DNA of 64,000 nucleotides from Halocaridina rubra (lineage: Eukaryota; Arthropoda; Malacostraca; Decapoda; Atyidae), in NCBI GenBank assembly GCA_037179515.1, contig JAXCGZ010007696.1:27501-91500 (forward strand), read 5' to 3'. Positions within the stretch are counted from its first letter, which is position 1. Each line of letters opens with the position of its first letter. This document shows positions 14,801 through 29,800 of the stretch, piece after piece. Under the pieces are notes generated by a model. The model saw nothing but the letters and a program-made list of their open reading frames with translations, had not been told where the DNA came from and made no database searches. The position numbers were made by a program, and so were the translations under genes.

Positions 14801-17800
14801 TTATAAGTTTCCAAGATCAAAACCTCGGGAATGGAGGCATTAATCCCCTCCTCTATAAAAACTTTTTCTCCCTAATCCTTGGTTTGACCATTCCTGCTCC
14901 ATGGCTGTTCAGGCCAGGATTCGGGCACACCGGTCGTACTAAGTCTCTCCTTCAGATTTAACTCACTCTACTTTTATTACATCTAGGAATTGCTGTACTG
15001 CTCAAATTCGAAGGTCTAAAGCTTCCTTTAGAAGAAGGAAAGTTGATGACCATAATTCCTCTTCCACTGATGAATGTTCTGTAACTCAAGCTTTCCCCCT
15101 CTCATCCGTTCTGATGGCTCTATAGCTTGCTCTCCCACTGACAAAACCTCTCTTTGTCTCTTATTTTTGCCAACTCTTCCATAAGCAACTCCAGCTCACC
15201 TGTCCCTCAGTCTTTACTACTCTAACTCTGTGTCCTCCCTTATCATTTCTTTACAGAAAGCTCATAAAGTTCTTTTCTTGCTAAAGATGAACAAGGCATT
15301 TGGACCCAATGATATCCCTGCAAAGTTCCTTAAGGAGTTTGCAGATGAACTGGCTCATATGCATTGCCATCTTTTTCTCCTCACTCTCTCAACCTCTATC
15401 TATCCTCCATCTAGGAAGCATGCACTAGTACAACCTGTTCTTAAGAAGGGTGACCGCTCATCTTGAATCTAACTCTTATCTCCGAGCACTAATACACGTT
15501 TCTAAAGGCAAGATCCTCTGGCGACCTCCTGTCCCATCTTATTCATGTATGGTCATCTTCTCTGAGGAACTATGGGGAATCCTATGTCATTACCCTTGAT
15601 ATCTCTAAGCAACTCCAGCTCACCTGTCCCTCAGTCTTTACTACTCTAACTCTGTGTCCTCCCTTATCATTTCTTTACAGAAAGCTCATAAAGTTCTTTT
15701 CTTGCTAAAGATGAACAAGGCATTTGGACCCAATGATATCCCTGCAAAGTTCCTTAAGGAGTTTGCAGATGAACTGGCTCATATGCATTGCCATCTTTTT
15801 CTCCTCACTCTCTCAACCACTATCTATCCTCCATCTTGGAAGCATGCACTAGTACAACCTGTTCTTAAGAAGGGTGACCGTTCATCTTGAATCTAACTCT
15901 TATCTCCGAGCACTAGTACACGTTTCTAAAGGCAAGATCCTCTGGCGACCTCCTGTCCCATCTTATTCATGTATGGTCATCTTCTCTGAGGAACTATGGG
16001 GAATCCTATGTCATTACCCTTGATATCTCTAAGGCTTTTGACAGAGTGTGGCACAAGGCTCTGTTGGCCAAATTCCCTGCCTATGGTTTTACCACTTCTC
16101 TCTGTTCTCTGATTTCCAGTCTTCTTTCTGACCGTTTTATATCTGTGGTTGTGGACAGTGCAACATCTATCCCACTCCATATTGCCAGTGGTGTTCCACA
16201 GGGCCATGTTCTTTCACCTACTCTGTTTCTTCTCTCCATCAACGATCTTCTTCAGTCCCCATCTTCCTGTCTTCTTCTCGCCTTTGCTGACAAGTCTACC
16301 CTTCATTTTTCCTCCAGATTTTTCTTATTTCATCTGCTACTGGTATCAATCTCGTATCACTCTTCTATTCATAACTCCGATTTGCAGAGGGTATCTGAGT
16401 GGGGCACCCAAAATTTGGTTAAGTTTATTGCCTCTGAGACACAATTTCTGGCTATCTTTTTATCTTCTCCTCCTGATACTAACGAAATTTACCCTCTTAA
16501 TTCTATTAACATATTAGGAATCCAGATAGCCTCAATAATCCTAATTTCTATATCTGCATCCAAAAAATTAGGGGTTTTGCTTCGTGTTTGTCATTACTTT
16601 TCCTCTTTACATTTAATTAATATCTAAAAATGTTTTATACATCCCTGCTTAGAATACTATTCGCACATCTGAGGTGCTTCATCATGTACTCTTCCTGATA
16701 GGGTTGAATCTAAGGCAGTCAAGAGTCATTAATGTCCCTTCTCTTACTTTTAATCTGGACTCTTTCTTTTCGTCACAAAGTATCCTACCTTTCTCGTCAC
16801 CATAAGTTATCATCATTTTCTCTTTTCTATTTCTACTACTTCCATCGCTGCTCTGATGAGTTAGCGAGTTGCATCCCTCCTCCACTGCCAAGGCTGCGTA
16901 GCACTCAACAAGTGGCCTTGTTTCACAAGTACTGTGTTGAGATTTGTAGCTCGCGGATTGGTCAGTGCAGTGACTGTTTCTTCCCATCCATCTCCAGACT
17001 TTTGTAACTCACTTCTACCATCTGTCTTTCCTAATTCTCATAAGCTATCTTCCTTCAAAAAACGGATATATAGTCATCTCGGGGCCTTATCCTGCCATAT
17101 ATTTAGGTCCTCAATGCTTCGACTATATTTTCAGCCTGTCCTTTTCTCATTGTGTATCATTATCTCATGTCTGTCTCGTCCTTAACCTTTTACTTTTTCT
17201 TCATCTTAATGTTTTTTTTTTGTGCCCTGGCCTTTACTAACGAAGGCAATTGTCTTACGTGTCCCGGAGTCACACTCAAAAAAAAAAAAAAGTGATTAAG
17301 GTAAGTGAGAAGTGGGCTCAGTATTTCAAGAAACTACTAAATAAGGTAGATTTTTTTTTTTGATGAGTGTGACACTCGGACAGGCAAGAAAATTGCCCTC
17401 ATCAATAAAGGACCAGTCACAAAGAAAGCATTAAGACAAAGGAAAAGTAAAAGATTAAGGACAAGGCAGAGGTGAAGAAAAAGATAGGCTGAAAGACTAG
17501 TGGAAACACTGAGGACCTAGAGATATGGCAGGATTAGGCCCTGAGATGATGATAGATCTGTTTTTTGAGGGAAGCTAGGTAATAAGAATTAGGAAAGACA
17601 GAAGGAGAAAGAGAGTTCCAGAGTCTGGAGGTAGATGGGAAGAAGCAATCACTGTACTGACCAATCTGCAAGCTACAAATCTTCTCACAGTACCTGTGAG
17701 ACAAGGCCGCTTGGTGAGTGTTACGCAGCCTCAGCAGTGGGAGAGGGATGCAACTCGCCAACTCATCAAAGCAGCAATGGAAGTAGTAATGATAGAAAAG

Positions 17801-20800
17801 AGAAAGGGATGATGCATTACGATGAAGAGAAAGAGATCCCAGATTAAATGTAAGGGAAGGGTCAGTAATGATTTTGACTGCCTTAGATTGATCCCTATCA
17901 AAGAGATAAGTATAAGTACACTCAAAGTGCCAAAGGTGACGTTGAGTAGGAGGAATTGATGGAGTGGGAGCAAAAATGGAGGAGATTGAGGTTCTAGAAT
18001 GGTCAGATTTACCAAGAGGGGAAAGCTCAGAATATGAGTAGTTTGAAGGATTAGAAGGAAGAAATAAGTCAAAAGTGTTGGTTGCATGATAGAGAGGCAG
18101 ATATTTGGCTGTGAGAAATGAATGGAGAATGCCAGTGTTGGGTGATGAGAACGATAGAAAAATAACAAAAGAGGAGGTACAAATGGCACTGAGAGCAATG
18201 AAAGCAGGTAAAGCACCAGGAATAGATGGGTGTCCTGTAAAATGCTTGTCACAAGGTGGGTAGGCATTAGTAGAATGGATGGTTAGGTTACTGAATGTAT
18301 GTTTTAGGAGAGGGAGGGTCCCAGTTGATTGAAGGAGTGCATACTTAGTTACACTTTATGAAGGGAAAGGATAAAAGCATGAGTATTGTAGTTTTAGAGG
18401 AATTAGTTTGTTGAGTGTAGTTGGTAATGTATATTGAAGTGTTATTTTAGAGAATTAGGAAAGGTACTAAGAGAGTGATTGTAGAAGAAAAGTGTGGGAT
18501 TGGAAGAGGAAGAGGATGTGCAGATCATGTGTTGTGATAAGATGCGTGTGTGAGAACTTGTTAGATAAAGGTTGAAATTCATTTTGGGCCTTTAAGGACT
18601 TAGAAAAAGTGTATGACAGGGTTGATAGAGAGGCGTTGTGGAGTGTGTTGCGACTGTTTGGAATAAGTGGATGTTTGTTGGATGCGGTGGAGAGTTTTTT
18701 CATGAACAGCAGAGCATGTGTGAGAGTCGGTAATGGTATGAGTGATTGGTGTGAGGTGAATGTAGGGTAACATTAAGGCTGTGTAATGTTCCCTTGGTTG
18801 TTTAATGTGTATATGGATGGAGTGGCAAGGGAAATAAATGAAAGAGTATTACAGCTTTGGAATTATTGGGTAAGTATGGAAGGTTGTTGAAATTGAATCA
18901 ATGACACACCACTGTTGGCTGATACTGAGAATGAACTGAATCATTTGATGACGGAGTTTGTTATGGTGTGTGAAAGAAGAAAGTTGCGGGTGAATATTAA
19001 GATGCACGAGGAGTATTAGTGCTGGCAGATTGTATGTAGGAATGAATTGGGAGTTGCTTGAAGACTTTTAAGTATCTTGGGTCGCACGTACCAAGGAATG
19101 GACGAGTGGATGCTGAGGTAAGTCATAGAGTGAAGGAAGTGATTAAATGTCATTGTAGTTTGAAAAGTGTAATGAGAATAGGTATTTGGGAATGACTGCA
19201 AAGAGAAGGATATATGAAGGTGTGATTGTGTCAACAGCATTGTATGGAACAGAGAACTGGAATGCAAGAGGGGATGTAGAGAAAAAGTTAAATGTACTGG
19301 AGATGAGGTGTTAGAGATGTACAGTTGGTGTATCTAGAATAGATAGAATGAAATATGAGGAGATCAGGCAGAGAACGGATGTTGAATGAAAGCTGTCGGG
19401 TAGGTTAGATCAGAAAATATTGAGTTGGTTTGGACATATGGAAAGGGTGAGTGATGAACGAATAGCAAAGAGAGTATGGAGTGCAGAAGTGGTTGGAGTT
19501 AGGCCAAGAGGAAGACCTAAACTGAGATGGATGGATGGCGTGAAAAGGGCATTGGATGTACGTGGAATGTCAGTGGAGCAGAGAAGAGATAGGAGTGAGT
19601 GGAGGAAGATTGTGTATAGGTGACACGGGCCAACGGGATTTCTCACACCTGCTAGCTCAGTGAACATTTGGATGGGTGTGAGGGGAGTTGCCATGTAATG
19701 AACAAGCAATCAAATAAACAAACATATATTTCCATTTTACAATGACTATTCTGAAGCAGTGGGGGTAAAGCAGCTGCGACTGTCAGGCCTCTCTGTAGAG
19801 TATCCTTACCTGCCTGCCTTGTTGGTGACCCAAACAGGGTGGTAGGGGGGGAAATGCGGCAACTGTTTATCCCCAAGGAGCTAAGAGTAGTAGTTGAGGT
19901 ACGTGTGGATTGTGGTGAATGCGTGTTTCTTGGCTTGGCCATGCCCCTTACAAGGTGAAATGGGGCCATGTATAAGTGTATGTGTGTTGTGAAATGGCAA
20001 GTTTTTAATACATTTTTTTTGCTCACTCCAATGCATTTTTAATGCATATCACTTTGATATACTCATAAGGGGTAGTAATGATGAAAACTGCCATTGTGTT
20101 CTCCAAGCTTTAATGCCCCTTATGTCCAAGACTGGAGTACATACAACTGGTGCCAATTTGATATGGCAAGAAACCCACAGAACATTTGAGACTTTAATCT
20201 AAATTAGGGAAGAAAATTGGAAGAGGCAGGAAGGAGACTTTATATACAGGTATTATATACACTTGTGACATTCTGCATATGATGCAGTTATATGGTTTCA
20301 CATTGCTCCTTTTCATAACATTGAGATACTAAAAAACTTGTGTGTAAACATGATATAGATATATAACTTAAACATGTATTACATATCAATATGTTATTAT
20401 TTTGGGGAGTCAGGTATGGCCATGTGTGATTATTTTCAAAGTGTAGAAAATCTATTGTTTACCTCAGGTTTAGACAATTTTGGGGGCAGCGGTCGTTCAG
20501 TGGTAGAATGCTTGAGTCAGGAAATGACTAAAGCCGGTTTGACTCACAGGGGTGTTAGGAAGGCCATCCGGCTCTTATACTCCCAGCTTCAACATGTTTT
20601 TGTCCTCTCCCAGTTGAATGGGAACTATTTGTGACGTTTATAACTGTGAATTGAAGTTGTGAAATCTTTTGAAGTTGAATTTTTTAATTCTTTTTATTGT
20701 TAAGATTAGGCTGTTGAGAAATGACATCATGTTTACCTTTCTTTTTGTCTTTCCAGGAAAGTTTTAAAGTTATCTGTAGTTTCATATTAAGATTGCTGAT

Positions 20801-23800
20801 ACAATATTGTATGCTTTATAATTTTTGCAAATCTCCCTTTCTTATTGATATAATTTAATTTTTCATGTTAAGACAAGTATCTTATAGTTCTGTTTTTGGT
20901 CTCAGATACAGTTTCCTTCTGGCTTTTTCTACATAAATGGTGTATTTTATAATGATGTACGTGATCTTGATGCTAAACTGTATAGTGACAATATAATTAA
21001 ATGGGCCAAGAGGCATGTAGAAATTGGTAAGTTATGGTTAAAAACTGTAATGTTCATAAATTCTGAGATATATCAATATTTCTTGGTAAATATATATTAT
21101 TTAAACTATGGATATTGTTTGAAATTGTTAATGTCTCCAAAGACTTTGACTATCTTTATCTATTATATCTCATATATTTTTCATTTGAATATTGCATGTA
21201 GTTCCCAAAGAATGAATTCTTCCCTCTTACTCCCTTTGGGTCAAATGTTTCATAGGAAGCAAATAAAAGATATAGAGTAATGGGGGTGGGGGGTGGCAGA
21301 CAATCTGTCTTATTTTCACATATACATGGGGTCCCCGATTTACGACAGGGTTCCGTTCCTGACATCTGTCATAACCTGGTTTTCATTGTAAGTCAGAACA
21401 CGCCAAAATATGAATCTAGGTCCCCACAAGTGCTAAATATAAAAATAGTAATCCCTCGCTATATCGCTATTCACCTACCGCGAATTTAGTGCATCGCGGA
21501 TTTTTTTGGCTAGCATATGTATTTTATATCGCAGATTTTCTGGGTACATGCTATTTTTGAGCAGGATAATACAAATGTTTTGCCGCCTCCATATCATCTG
21601 ATGCACCCTCGCACACTATTTCCATGACAATATTATATCGCAAGTTTGTTTGCTGTTTGTTCTTAATGCTTTTTTAATTCTCTTCATAATATTCGATCGC
21701 ATTAAGCGGTAGAAGAGGAGGATGTGGGAGAACGAACCTCTAACCAAAACGTTTTGCCACTTCTCTATCAGCTGATGCTTATCACTATTCAAGCACAATA
21801 TCTTACTCATGAAATGTTGATTTACTCACCCTATTTGGGGTTTATCTAATTTAATAATTATTAATACACCTTGGTTTTCTTTTCCTCATTTTTTTAACCG
21901 CAAAATTGCAATAATGCCTCAAAAAAATAATAGTAAGAAATACGAAATTCACAAATAACGCCCATGCAAAAAAATGAAAAAAAAAAAAAATTTCCATTTT
22001 AGTAAAAAATCGACCGCCTCGGAGGCTTTTTTCCGCCATCCTCCTCCTCTTCTACCGCTTAATGTGATCGGATATTATGAAGAATATTGAAAAAAAAGCA
22101 TTCAGAGCAAGCAGCAAACATATTTTCAATATAATATCATCAGGGAAATAGTGTGCAATGGTACATCAGCTGATACGGAAGTGTGACAAAACGTTTGCCG
22201 ATAGAGGTTCGTTCTCCCGCATCCTTCTCCTCTTCTACCGCTTAATGCGATCGGATATTATGAAGATAATGGAAAAAAAAGCATTAACGACAAACAGCAA
22301 ACATACTTTCGATATAATATCGTCAGGGAAATAACGTGCGAGGGTGCATCAGCTGATACGGAAGTGTGACAAAACGTTTGCATCCTCGTCCTCATCGCCA
22401 CCATCAGTGTTGCCAGAATAGATAAATGAGAGAAATGATAAATATAAAAAATAACATGTAAGCTGGTAACTTGTTTCAAGTATCTTAAAGATGAAGTACA
22501 TTTTTATTTAAATTACAGTACCACCATCTTGTAATTAATATATATCTTAAAATGTACCATACATTTGAAAATAAAAACATATCCTTTATCTGGCAACACT
22601 GGCCACCTTGCACGTCCCAGTGTAAGCCTGTGGCCAACGGCATAATAGAGTGCATTAATTTGTTTACTGTACAGTAAATCTGTATATCTTTTATACTGTA
22701 CACTATTTGCATGTTAATATAAATAACTACAGGTCTTTCTGCTTTGTTATGTACTTATAAAATATGTTTTACTTATCTTATATCTTTGGTATAGTGTGTC
22801 TATGGACAGTTGTGGAATGAGCTATGCCCTTTATCATTGTTTCCTATGGAAAATGACATGTTTTTTCATGCGGTTTTCCATTTACCCGTCGCTTCTGAGA
22901 ACCTATCTCCGCGTTATTCTGAGAACTAGGTGTATTCGTGGGTTCTAAACATTATTCTATCTTCTTTACATATCGACCATGCTTCACGAATTCTTAATGT
23001 AAACAAAATTAGCTGAGACAAAAAGAAAACTATACAATTCGTTACAAAGAAAACTTATATCGTATTGTACATAGGAAACTTAACTGAAATATATATAGTC
23101 TCTACATGTTATTTTCTTGACAATATTATATTGAAAGTTTGTTTGCTGTTTGTTCTTAATGCTTTTTTCAATTCTCTTCACAATATTCGATTGCATTAAG
23201 CGGTAGAAGAGGAGGAGGATGCGGGAGAACACACCTCTATCTGCAAACGTTTTGGCGCTTCCGTATCAGCTGATACACCCTCGCATGCTATTTCCCTGAC
23301 GATAATATATCGAAAGTTTGTTTGCTGTTTGTTCTTAATGCTTTTTTTCAATCTTCATAATATCATGTTCATATAAATTTACGCTTGCGTGCTGTTATTA
23401 ATAAAGTAAAGGGTGAGTTGTTAACAGTGCAGGGAGGGTTTATACAGTAAAGGTAAATATAAATGTAAAATACCTGTAATAAATATGGTGCTCCTACTTA
23501 GCAAATTTTCACCTTTCGTGGCTGGTCCCGGAACCGAACCCTCGCGATAAACGAGGGAGTACTGTAATCTAAAACAGAAAATGATCTAAGTTCATAATCT
23601 AAGACATAGAAATAGTAAAAGTACTCTATACAGTATCGCTTAGATTTACCTCTGCTCATAGGAGCAGAACCTTTCATGTGTTCAAGGATGCGATCTTTTT
23701 CCTTAATGATTGTTGCTGCAGTCGAATGGGCTAACCCCAGTGAGCGGCCATTGTTTGTAGCACTTTCTCTCTTTCCCAAGCGTTTTACTATTGCAACTTT

Positions 23801-26800
23801 AATTTCCATGGTGATGACTTTCCTTTTCTTCGCAACACTGCCATCAGAAAAATCTCCTCTATGCTTGGGAGGCATAGTATAGGTCAATAATGAGCGAACA
23901 CGACAGAAACCATTGAGAGAGCAGATGAGCACAAGAACAGTATGGCGTACAAGAGTAAAGTGAGCGACGCTTCTTCTTTTTCCTCTCAGTCTAATGCCAC
24001 TTGATGATGTATTGTTTTGCAATACTTAACAAACTACTTCACATGAAGATTGTATGTATGGCTATGTATTTGGTAATTTTGATTAAAGCCGATTCCTTCA
24101 ACACACCAAATACATAAACAAATGAATAAATAGAACCATTAACTTGATATATACGTATAGAACAATGCCATGTAACAATATCTTCGTCCGCCGTGCTCAA
24201 CAAACTGTTCCACATAAGATTTGTGTTTGGTAATTTTGAAAATAAATTCAATATAATTCCTTAAAATAACCAAATACATAAACAAATATATATATTAAAC
24301 CATTAACTTTATATATATGAATACAACTGTGCTGCTAGCTGTGTATTCATCTGCCACGCTCACAAACTGTTCTGCTCGCGAAGTTTGTATTCACCACACA
24401 AGCCAGGTAGGCCGAAAAATTTATATATTAATAATGTGATGATTTATGGAACTCTGTCGTAATACCGTAATATCGTAATTCGGGGAACATGTAACCCGGG
24501 GACTCCCTGTATTGCCTTCTCCTACCAGGGTCATAAAGTGGAAGAAAATGGCTCTCTAAAAAATAGTCGTAATGAAAATTCACTTTCTTTTTTCAAATTC
24601 TAACAGTTGCTTTGTATTTATCATGGGGAATGAAGAGGTTGAAGAATTTTAAGGCAGGCTTTGTACCAGTATCTTATGCTGTATCCTAAAATTAACTACA
24701 TAAAAATTTTCCTTTCGTATATATTACATTGCTTTACTTGCCATATAACTTTGGCTTGGGAATAATATATGTCATATTAGTAATGAACTTATTTTATGTC
24801 TTGAGTTATGGAATCTTGTATCTGATATTTTTGTTGTGGCTGTCTTTCTTTTAGGTGAAGTGAAAGCTGCAAAGATGCACGAGACAAAATTTATTGATTT
24901 AGAATTACGTCTGGGTTACCCATATGTATACATGCACCAGGGTAACTGTGAACATATCATTGTCTTCACAGATGTAAGGTTAGTGATGGATGTCTTTTTC
25001 TTGTTTTACTCTTTTTCATGTTTGTGGAAAATATTTATGCATATGAATGCTTATGTTATGGCTTTGCATGCAATTTATCCTCATTCATTTCTCCAAAGGT
25101 CAGTTGTATATTTAAATATTTTTTCTTAGATTTTCACTGTTGCACTATCCTTTTCAAAATGTTGGCAATTTTTCTCGCATTATGTGCTACGTGTGGATCT
25201 GTGAAAATATTTATTGGAAAAGTAGATTTATGGATATACTCTTAACATTTTTGTGAATAGTATCATAACTAAACTTTAAATTTCTTACACAGCATCTTCA
25301 CTGGTGATAATCAATTTATTCATAAGTTCCATATTACCTCAGTATGTTCAGTACTATAGGCAGATTCAGCACAATTTTCTGGTCTTATAAGAGTGATTAT
25401 GACTGCTGATTAAAGTATTTTTATTGCTGAGTTAATTATAATGAATTACCTGTCTTCGTTTACATTCATCACAAAATACTTATATTCACAGAAAGTTTAT
25501 TTTTCACTAGGCAAGCTCCTTTGAGTTTTCAGTAAGAATAAAAATTTTGTTGTTTTCTAAGATGATAGGGTTATCAGGAAATGAAGAAGATAAAGAAATA
25601 ACCAGAAACTGTGCCTTGAAGGCAGTAAATTTATCTAAATTTTGGGTGGCCCACTCTTTATTCTGTGTATATTGGAGTTGAAAGTTGAAGAAATAGTGAT
25701 ACAAGACTAATTTAGAGTAGCAGACAAAGGTCTTGAAGAGAAGGCTGAGGAAAAATGAAGGATAGAATCATCAGCGAAGGTATGAAGTAGAGGATGATGG
25801 GGTCTGGAGAGGATCATTGATGAAAAAAAAAGGAACAGAGTAGGTGAGAGAAAAGAACCTTGTGAAACAACACTGGTAATTGGAAAGGAACTAGATGTTG
25901 CACCGTCAACACCCACAGATATAAAGCAGTCAGAAAGAAAACTGGAAATCAGAGAACAAAGGGAATGGATAAAACTATAAACAGGGAGTTTGGCTAACAG
26001 AACCTTATGCCACTCTCTATCAAGAGCATTACAGATGTCAAGGGCAATGACAAAGGATTCCCCATAGTTCCTCGTTAACCACTTAGGACCAGATCACTTC
26101 ATCTCGGTCGCATGCATAGTGGATCAGCATTATTTACTGTCAATGACAAAATTTCATTCAAAATTCGTGCTCTTGTTTCAAATCAAAATAGGCACTAGAA
26201 CTATTGGTATGGTATGTCAATTTTTCCTGGTGCTGTATGGCATCTATTCTCCCCTCTTTGTGTTATATAGAGCACTCAGCGTGAGTGAACGTTAGTGTGT
26301 AATCAAGCTCAATCAAGGTACTGTATGATGTTTCCCATAGAAAACCCGGCCTCTGAGTGTTAAAGATGACCGTACATGAGTGAGATAGGGCAGGAAGTCA
26401 CCAGTGGATCTTGCCTTGTAGAAGCCATACTGGAGGTCAGAAATAAGCAAGTTAGATTCAAGATGTTTGAAGAAGTGAGAATTGAGTAGAGTTACGAATT
26501 TAATTTAGCGATAGCAGAGGTTAGGGCAATTGTTTGGTAGTTGGAAGGAATAGAATGATCACCCTTCTTAGGAACTGGCTTAACTAGAATTTGCTTCCAA
26601 GATGAGGGATAGATACTGGTTGAGAGAATGAGGTGTAAAAGACTGTAAAACTTGGGAGCCAAATTTTGTGCAAACTTTTTAAGGAACCTTCCAGGGATAC
26701 CATCGGGTCTGGATGCCTTGTTCATCTTTAGAGAGTGAAAAACTCTATGGCCTTTGCATGTAGACAGAATAAAGGACAACTTAGGGTTAGAGGTAAAGTA

Positions 26801-29800
26801 TGAGGGTAAGGTGCTCTGGAATTGCTTATGGAAGAGTCAGCAGAAAATTGAGAGCCAAAGAGAGTGGATTTGTCATGAGGAAAGCTAGTTATAGAACCGT
26901 CAGGACAAATGAGAAGGGGAAAACTTGAGTCACAATAGTTTTCAGAGAGCTTTTAGCTAATGACCGGAAACATTAATGAGTGAGAGAAGAGTTCCGGTCG
27001 CCAACTTTCCTTCTAAGAAAGGAGCCTTTTGACCTTGAATCCGAACAGTGCAGATATATCTAGCTGTAATAATGGCAGAGCGAGTTACTCAGGAGAGGCT
27101 TAGTATGACTGGTATGTTCAATCCCTTGCATGAATAGCCATGGAGCAGACACAGTGAAACTAGTTTTGATAGAGGAGGGGGTGAAAGCCTCTCTTCCTGA
27201 GGTTATGATCTCAGTAACTTTTAGGGTTACCTGATTAGGGTTGCGGGTCCAAAAGCAGTAGTCTTGCAATTGAAAATAAAGGAGAAAGTTATGCAGATCC
27301 TCACGATGGGTATGCTAATAGTTCCAAAGGTTGTGCAGGGAAGGAAGAATTGATGGTGGAAGAATGAAAATGAAAGTGATTAAGATCAAAGTGTGGTCAG
27401 AGTTACCAAGACGAGAAAGTACGAAATATGAAGTGTGTATAATTAGAAGTAAAGAATAGGTAAAAAATGTTAGCTGCTTGATTATGCCAATCAGGAACAC
27501 TTATAGGATGTTTGATGATCTTCTCCAGACTCTGAGTAACAAAAAAATGCAATGGCCTCACTTCTTAACACATCATTGTGATAAGATTGAAGCCAATCAC
27601 TGTGGTGTACATTGCAGTATCTAATGTGTAGAGCTTCAGCATATGGGTGAGAAGATAGCAAGGACTCATGTCAAAAGGATAAACATTCAAAGAAAGACAC
27701 AAATGCCATAAAATTAGGAGAACAATACCAGAAGCAATGTAATGCAGTGGTTGTGGAGAGATGGATCTTCAGTCAAAAAATGTCGAAGTCAGGATATTCA
27801 AGGTTCATGAACCTTGCAAGAGACATTTTAGTGTTACAGTAGGCACAGACCCTACCTTTGGAACGGAAAGAAGAATATAGGTTATAGAGACAGATTTGAA
27901 ACGAGTTAGGGGTGCCTATTAGACAGCTGGATTTCAGAGAGGAGGAGGAGGTTAGGGAGGGATGTACCCAAGTGATGTTCTGCAGACACAAGATTAAGAG
28001 TTCAGACCCCGGGTGTTAGAGAAGTGTATAGTGAAAAAAAGATAATATATTGAAAGGTGCAAGGTTGTGGGCAGAACCATTATTACCACCAAGCATGTCT
28101 ACCCTCATTCAAGGAATGGAGTCAACATTAGCGTATGACAGATACAGAGGGGTGAGATATTTTAAAACTATTCTACCCCAGTTCAGTTATTGCATTTGTG
28201 ATCACCTTGCTGATTCAGAGTTTTGTTTTTGTTAGAATTTTATTTTATTTCCTTCACCCACTTGGGTCAAGAATGTCATTACAACCAGTAAAGAAAACAT
28301 CGTTATAGGTTTTCATGCTCTGTGAGGGCAGTGGTCTTCCATATGAATTCGGAGCTTTTTTGCCATCCAGCTTAGGGAACAACAACTGCTTTAAAATACA
28401 AATTAAAACTTTCTTCTGAATAATGCTTTGTAGAGTTCCTTATTTATTTTAATATGAACATATTCTGTTACAACTGCTTTCCATGAACCTAACTTTGTTA
28501 AGTCTTTCTGTGTTTGAAAATACTGGTTAATCTCTGTTTAAGAATATTTCCACAACTTAATATGTGAAAAGACATCTTGCTTAAAATTTGGCCTAAAAAT
28601 TGTCTGTAACCTGTACATGTAATATATAATATATTTCAAATATAATGGTTACAGATTGCATCATCCTACTGATCCACAAGATTCAGCCAAATATCCAATG
28701 TTTCGAGGGCAGGCTACAAAGTTAGCCGTTAAGTGTCATATTTGCTCTCTCTTTTTGGCAAAGTAAGTGAATTATGAGGTTGGAATCCTTCCTTTTTTGT
28801 AATCAAGCATTTTCATCAAGAAGTAAAAAGCCAAATATGTCATTCTTTCAGTAATTTTATTATTTAATTCTATGGTGAAGACATTATATTGTCAGAAATC
28901 AAGCTGTCAGTTGTACAGAAATTTTCTTTTTAAGCTTTGTTATTTGTGGTTACTGCTAGCTGTGAAGACAAGGAATCTTTAACAATTATAAGAAAGATCA
29001 CTCATCTTCTTTTTGACTGTCCATACTTCAAAATCTTACTTCAGGTTCCTTATATTTATAACTAGATATTTCTACTATTTACTATCAATTTTCTTATAGC
29101 ATCTCTGATTATAGACTTCTTAAAGATGGGTATTATATAAAGAAAAAAGTATGTACGAAATGAAACATATGATTTGGGAGCTATTGGAATATCATTTAAG
29201 CATATTTTCATCAGAAGCTTGTATATTGACAGCATCTTGTAAATCAAACATGGCTGGTACAACGATAAATTATTTTGTATATCTCACTTTGTGTACTTGC
29301 TCTCTAATCTTTTGATCTTAAATACAGTACATACTGAAAACAGTAGGTTGTGTTATAGTAATAGTTTGTCCCATGGCATCAGCTGCCCATTGCAATACTT
29401 TAAATAAAGTATTTCCGACTTAATTAAGACTGGCCAAGACATTTTGATGTTTAGTCTTCTTTCAGTCACAGTTCTTTCCCTATGCCTTCTCTACCCCGAA
29501 TATCCTGGGAGATTTGTTACCCATTTCTTACTGTCCTTCTACATTTGACAAGTCACAGCACTCCCCATGTCTGTTTCTCTTTGTTTTCTTGTTTTTAACA
29601 TTTTAGCTATTAAGGAAGGTTTACAACTCATAGCCCCCATTATACGGCAATGAGGGGTGCTAAGAATCTCGTGGGATCTTGTTGACTTCACTTTTGGTGT
29701 GTGGGTGGACAAGCCTAGTGGTATTAATGGTTTGGCCCACAACCTTGCCCCTTCCAATAGACCTTCTTCTTTCACTATTCATTTTTTAACATCCGTCTTT

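Noticed and set aside
17731..18267. 178-codon - strand open frame rich in Leu/Ser/Phe
   Set aside because: It spans the junction between a nested LINE and its host LINE, so it is a chance frame across two elements.
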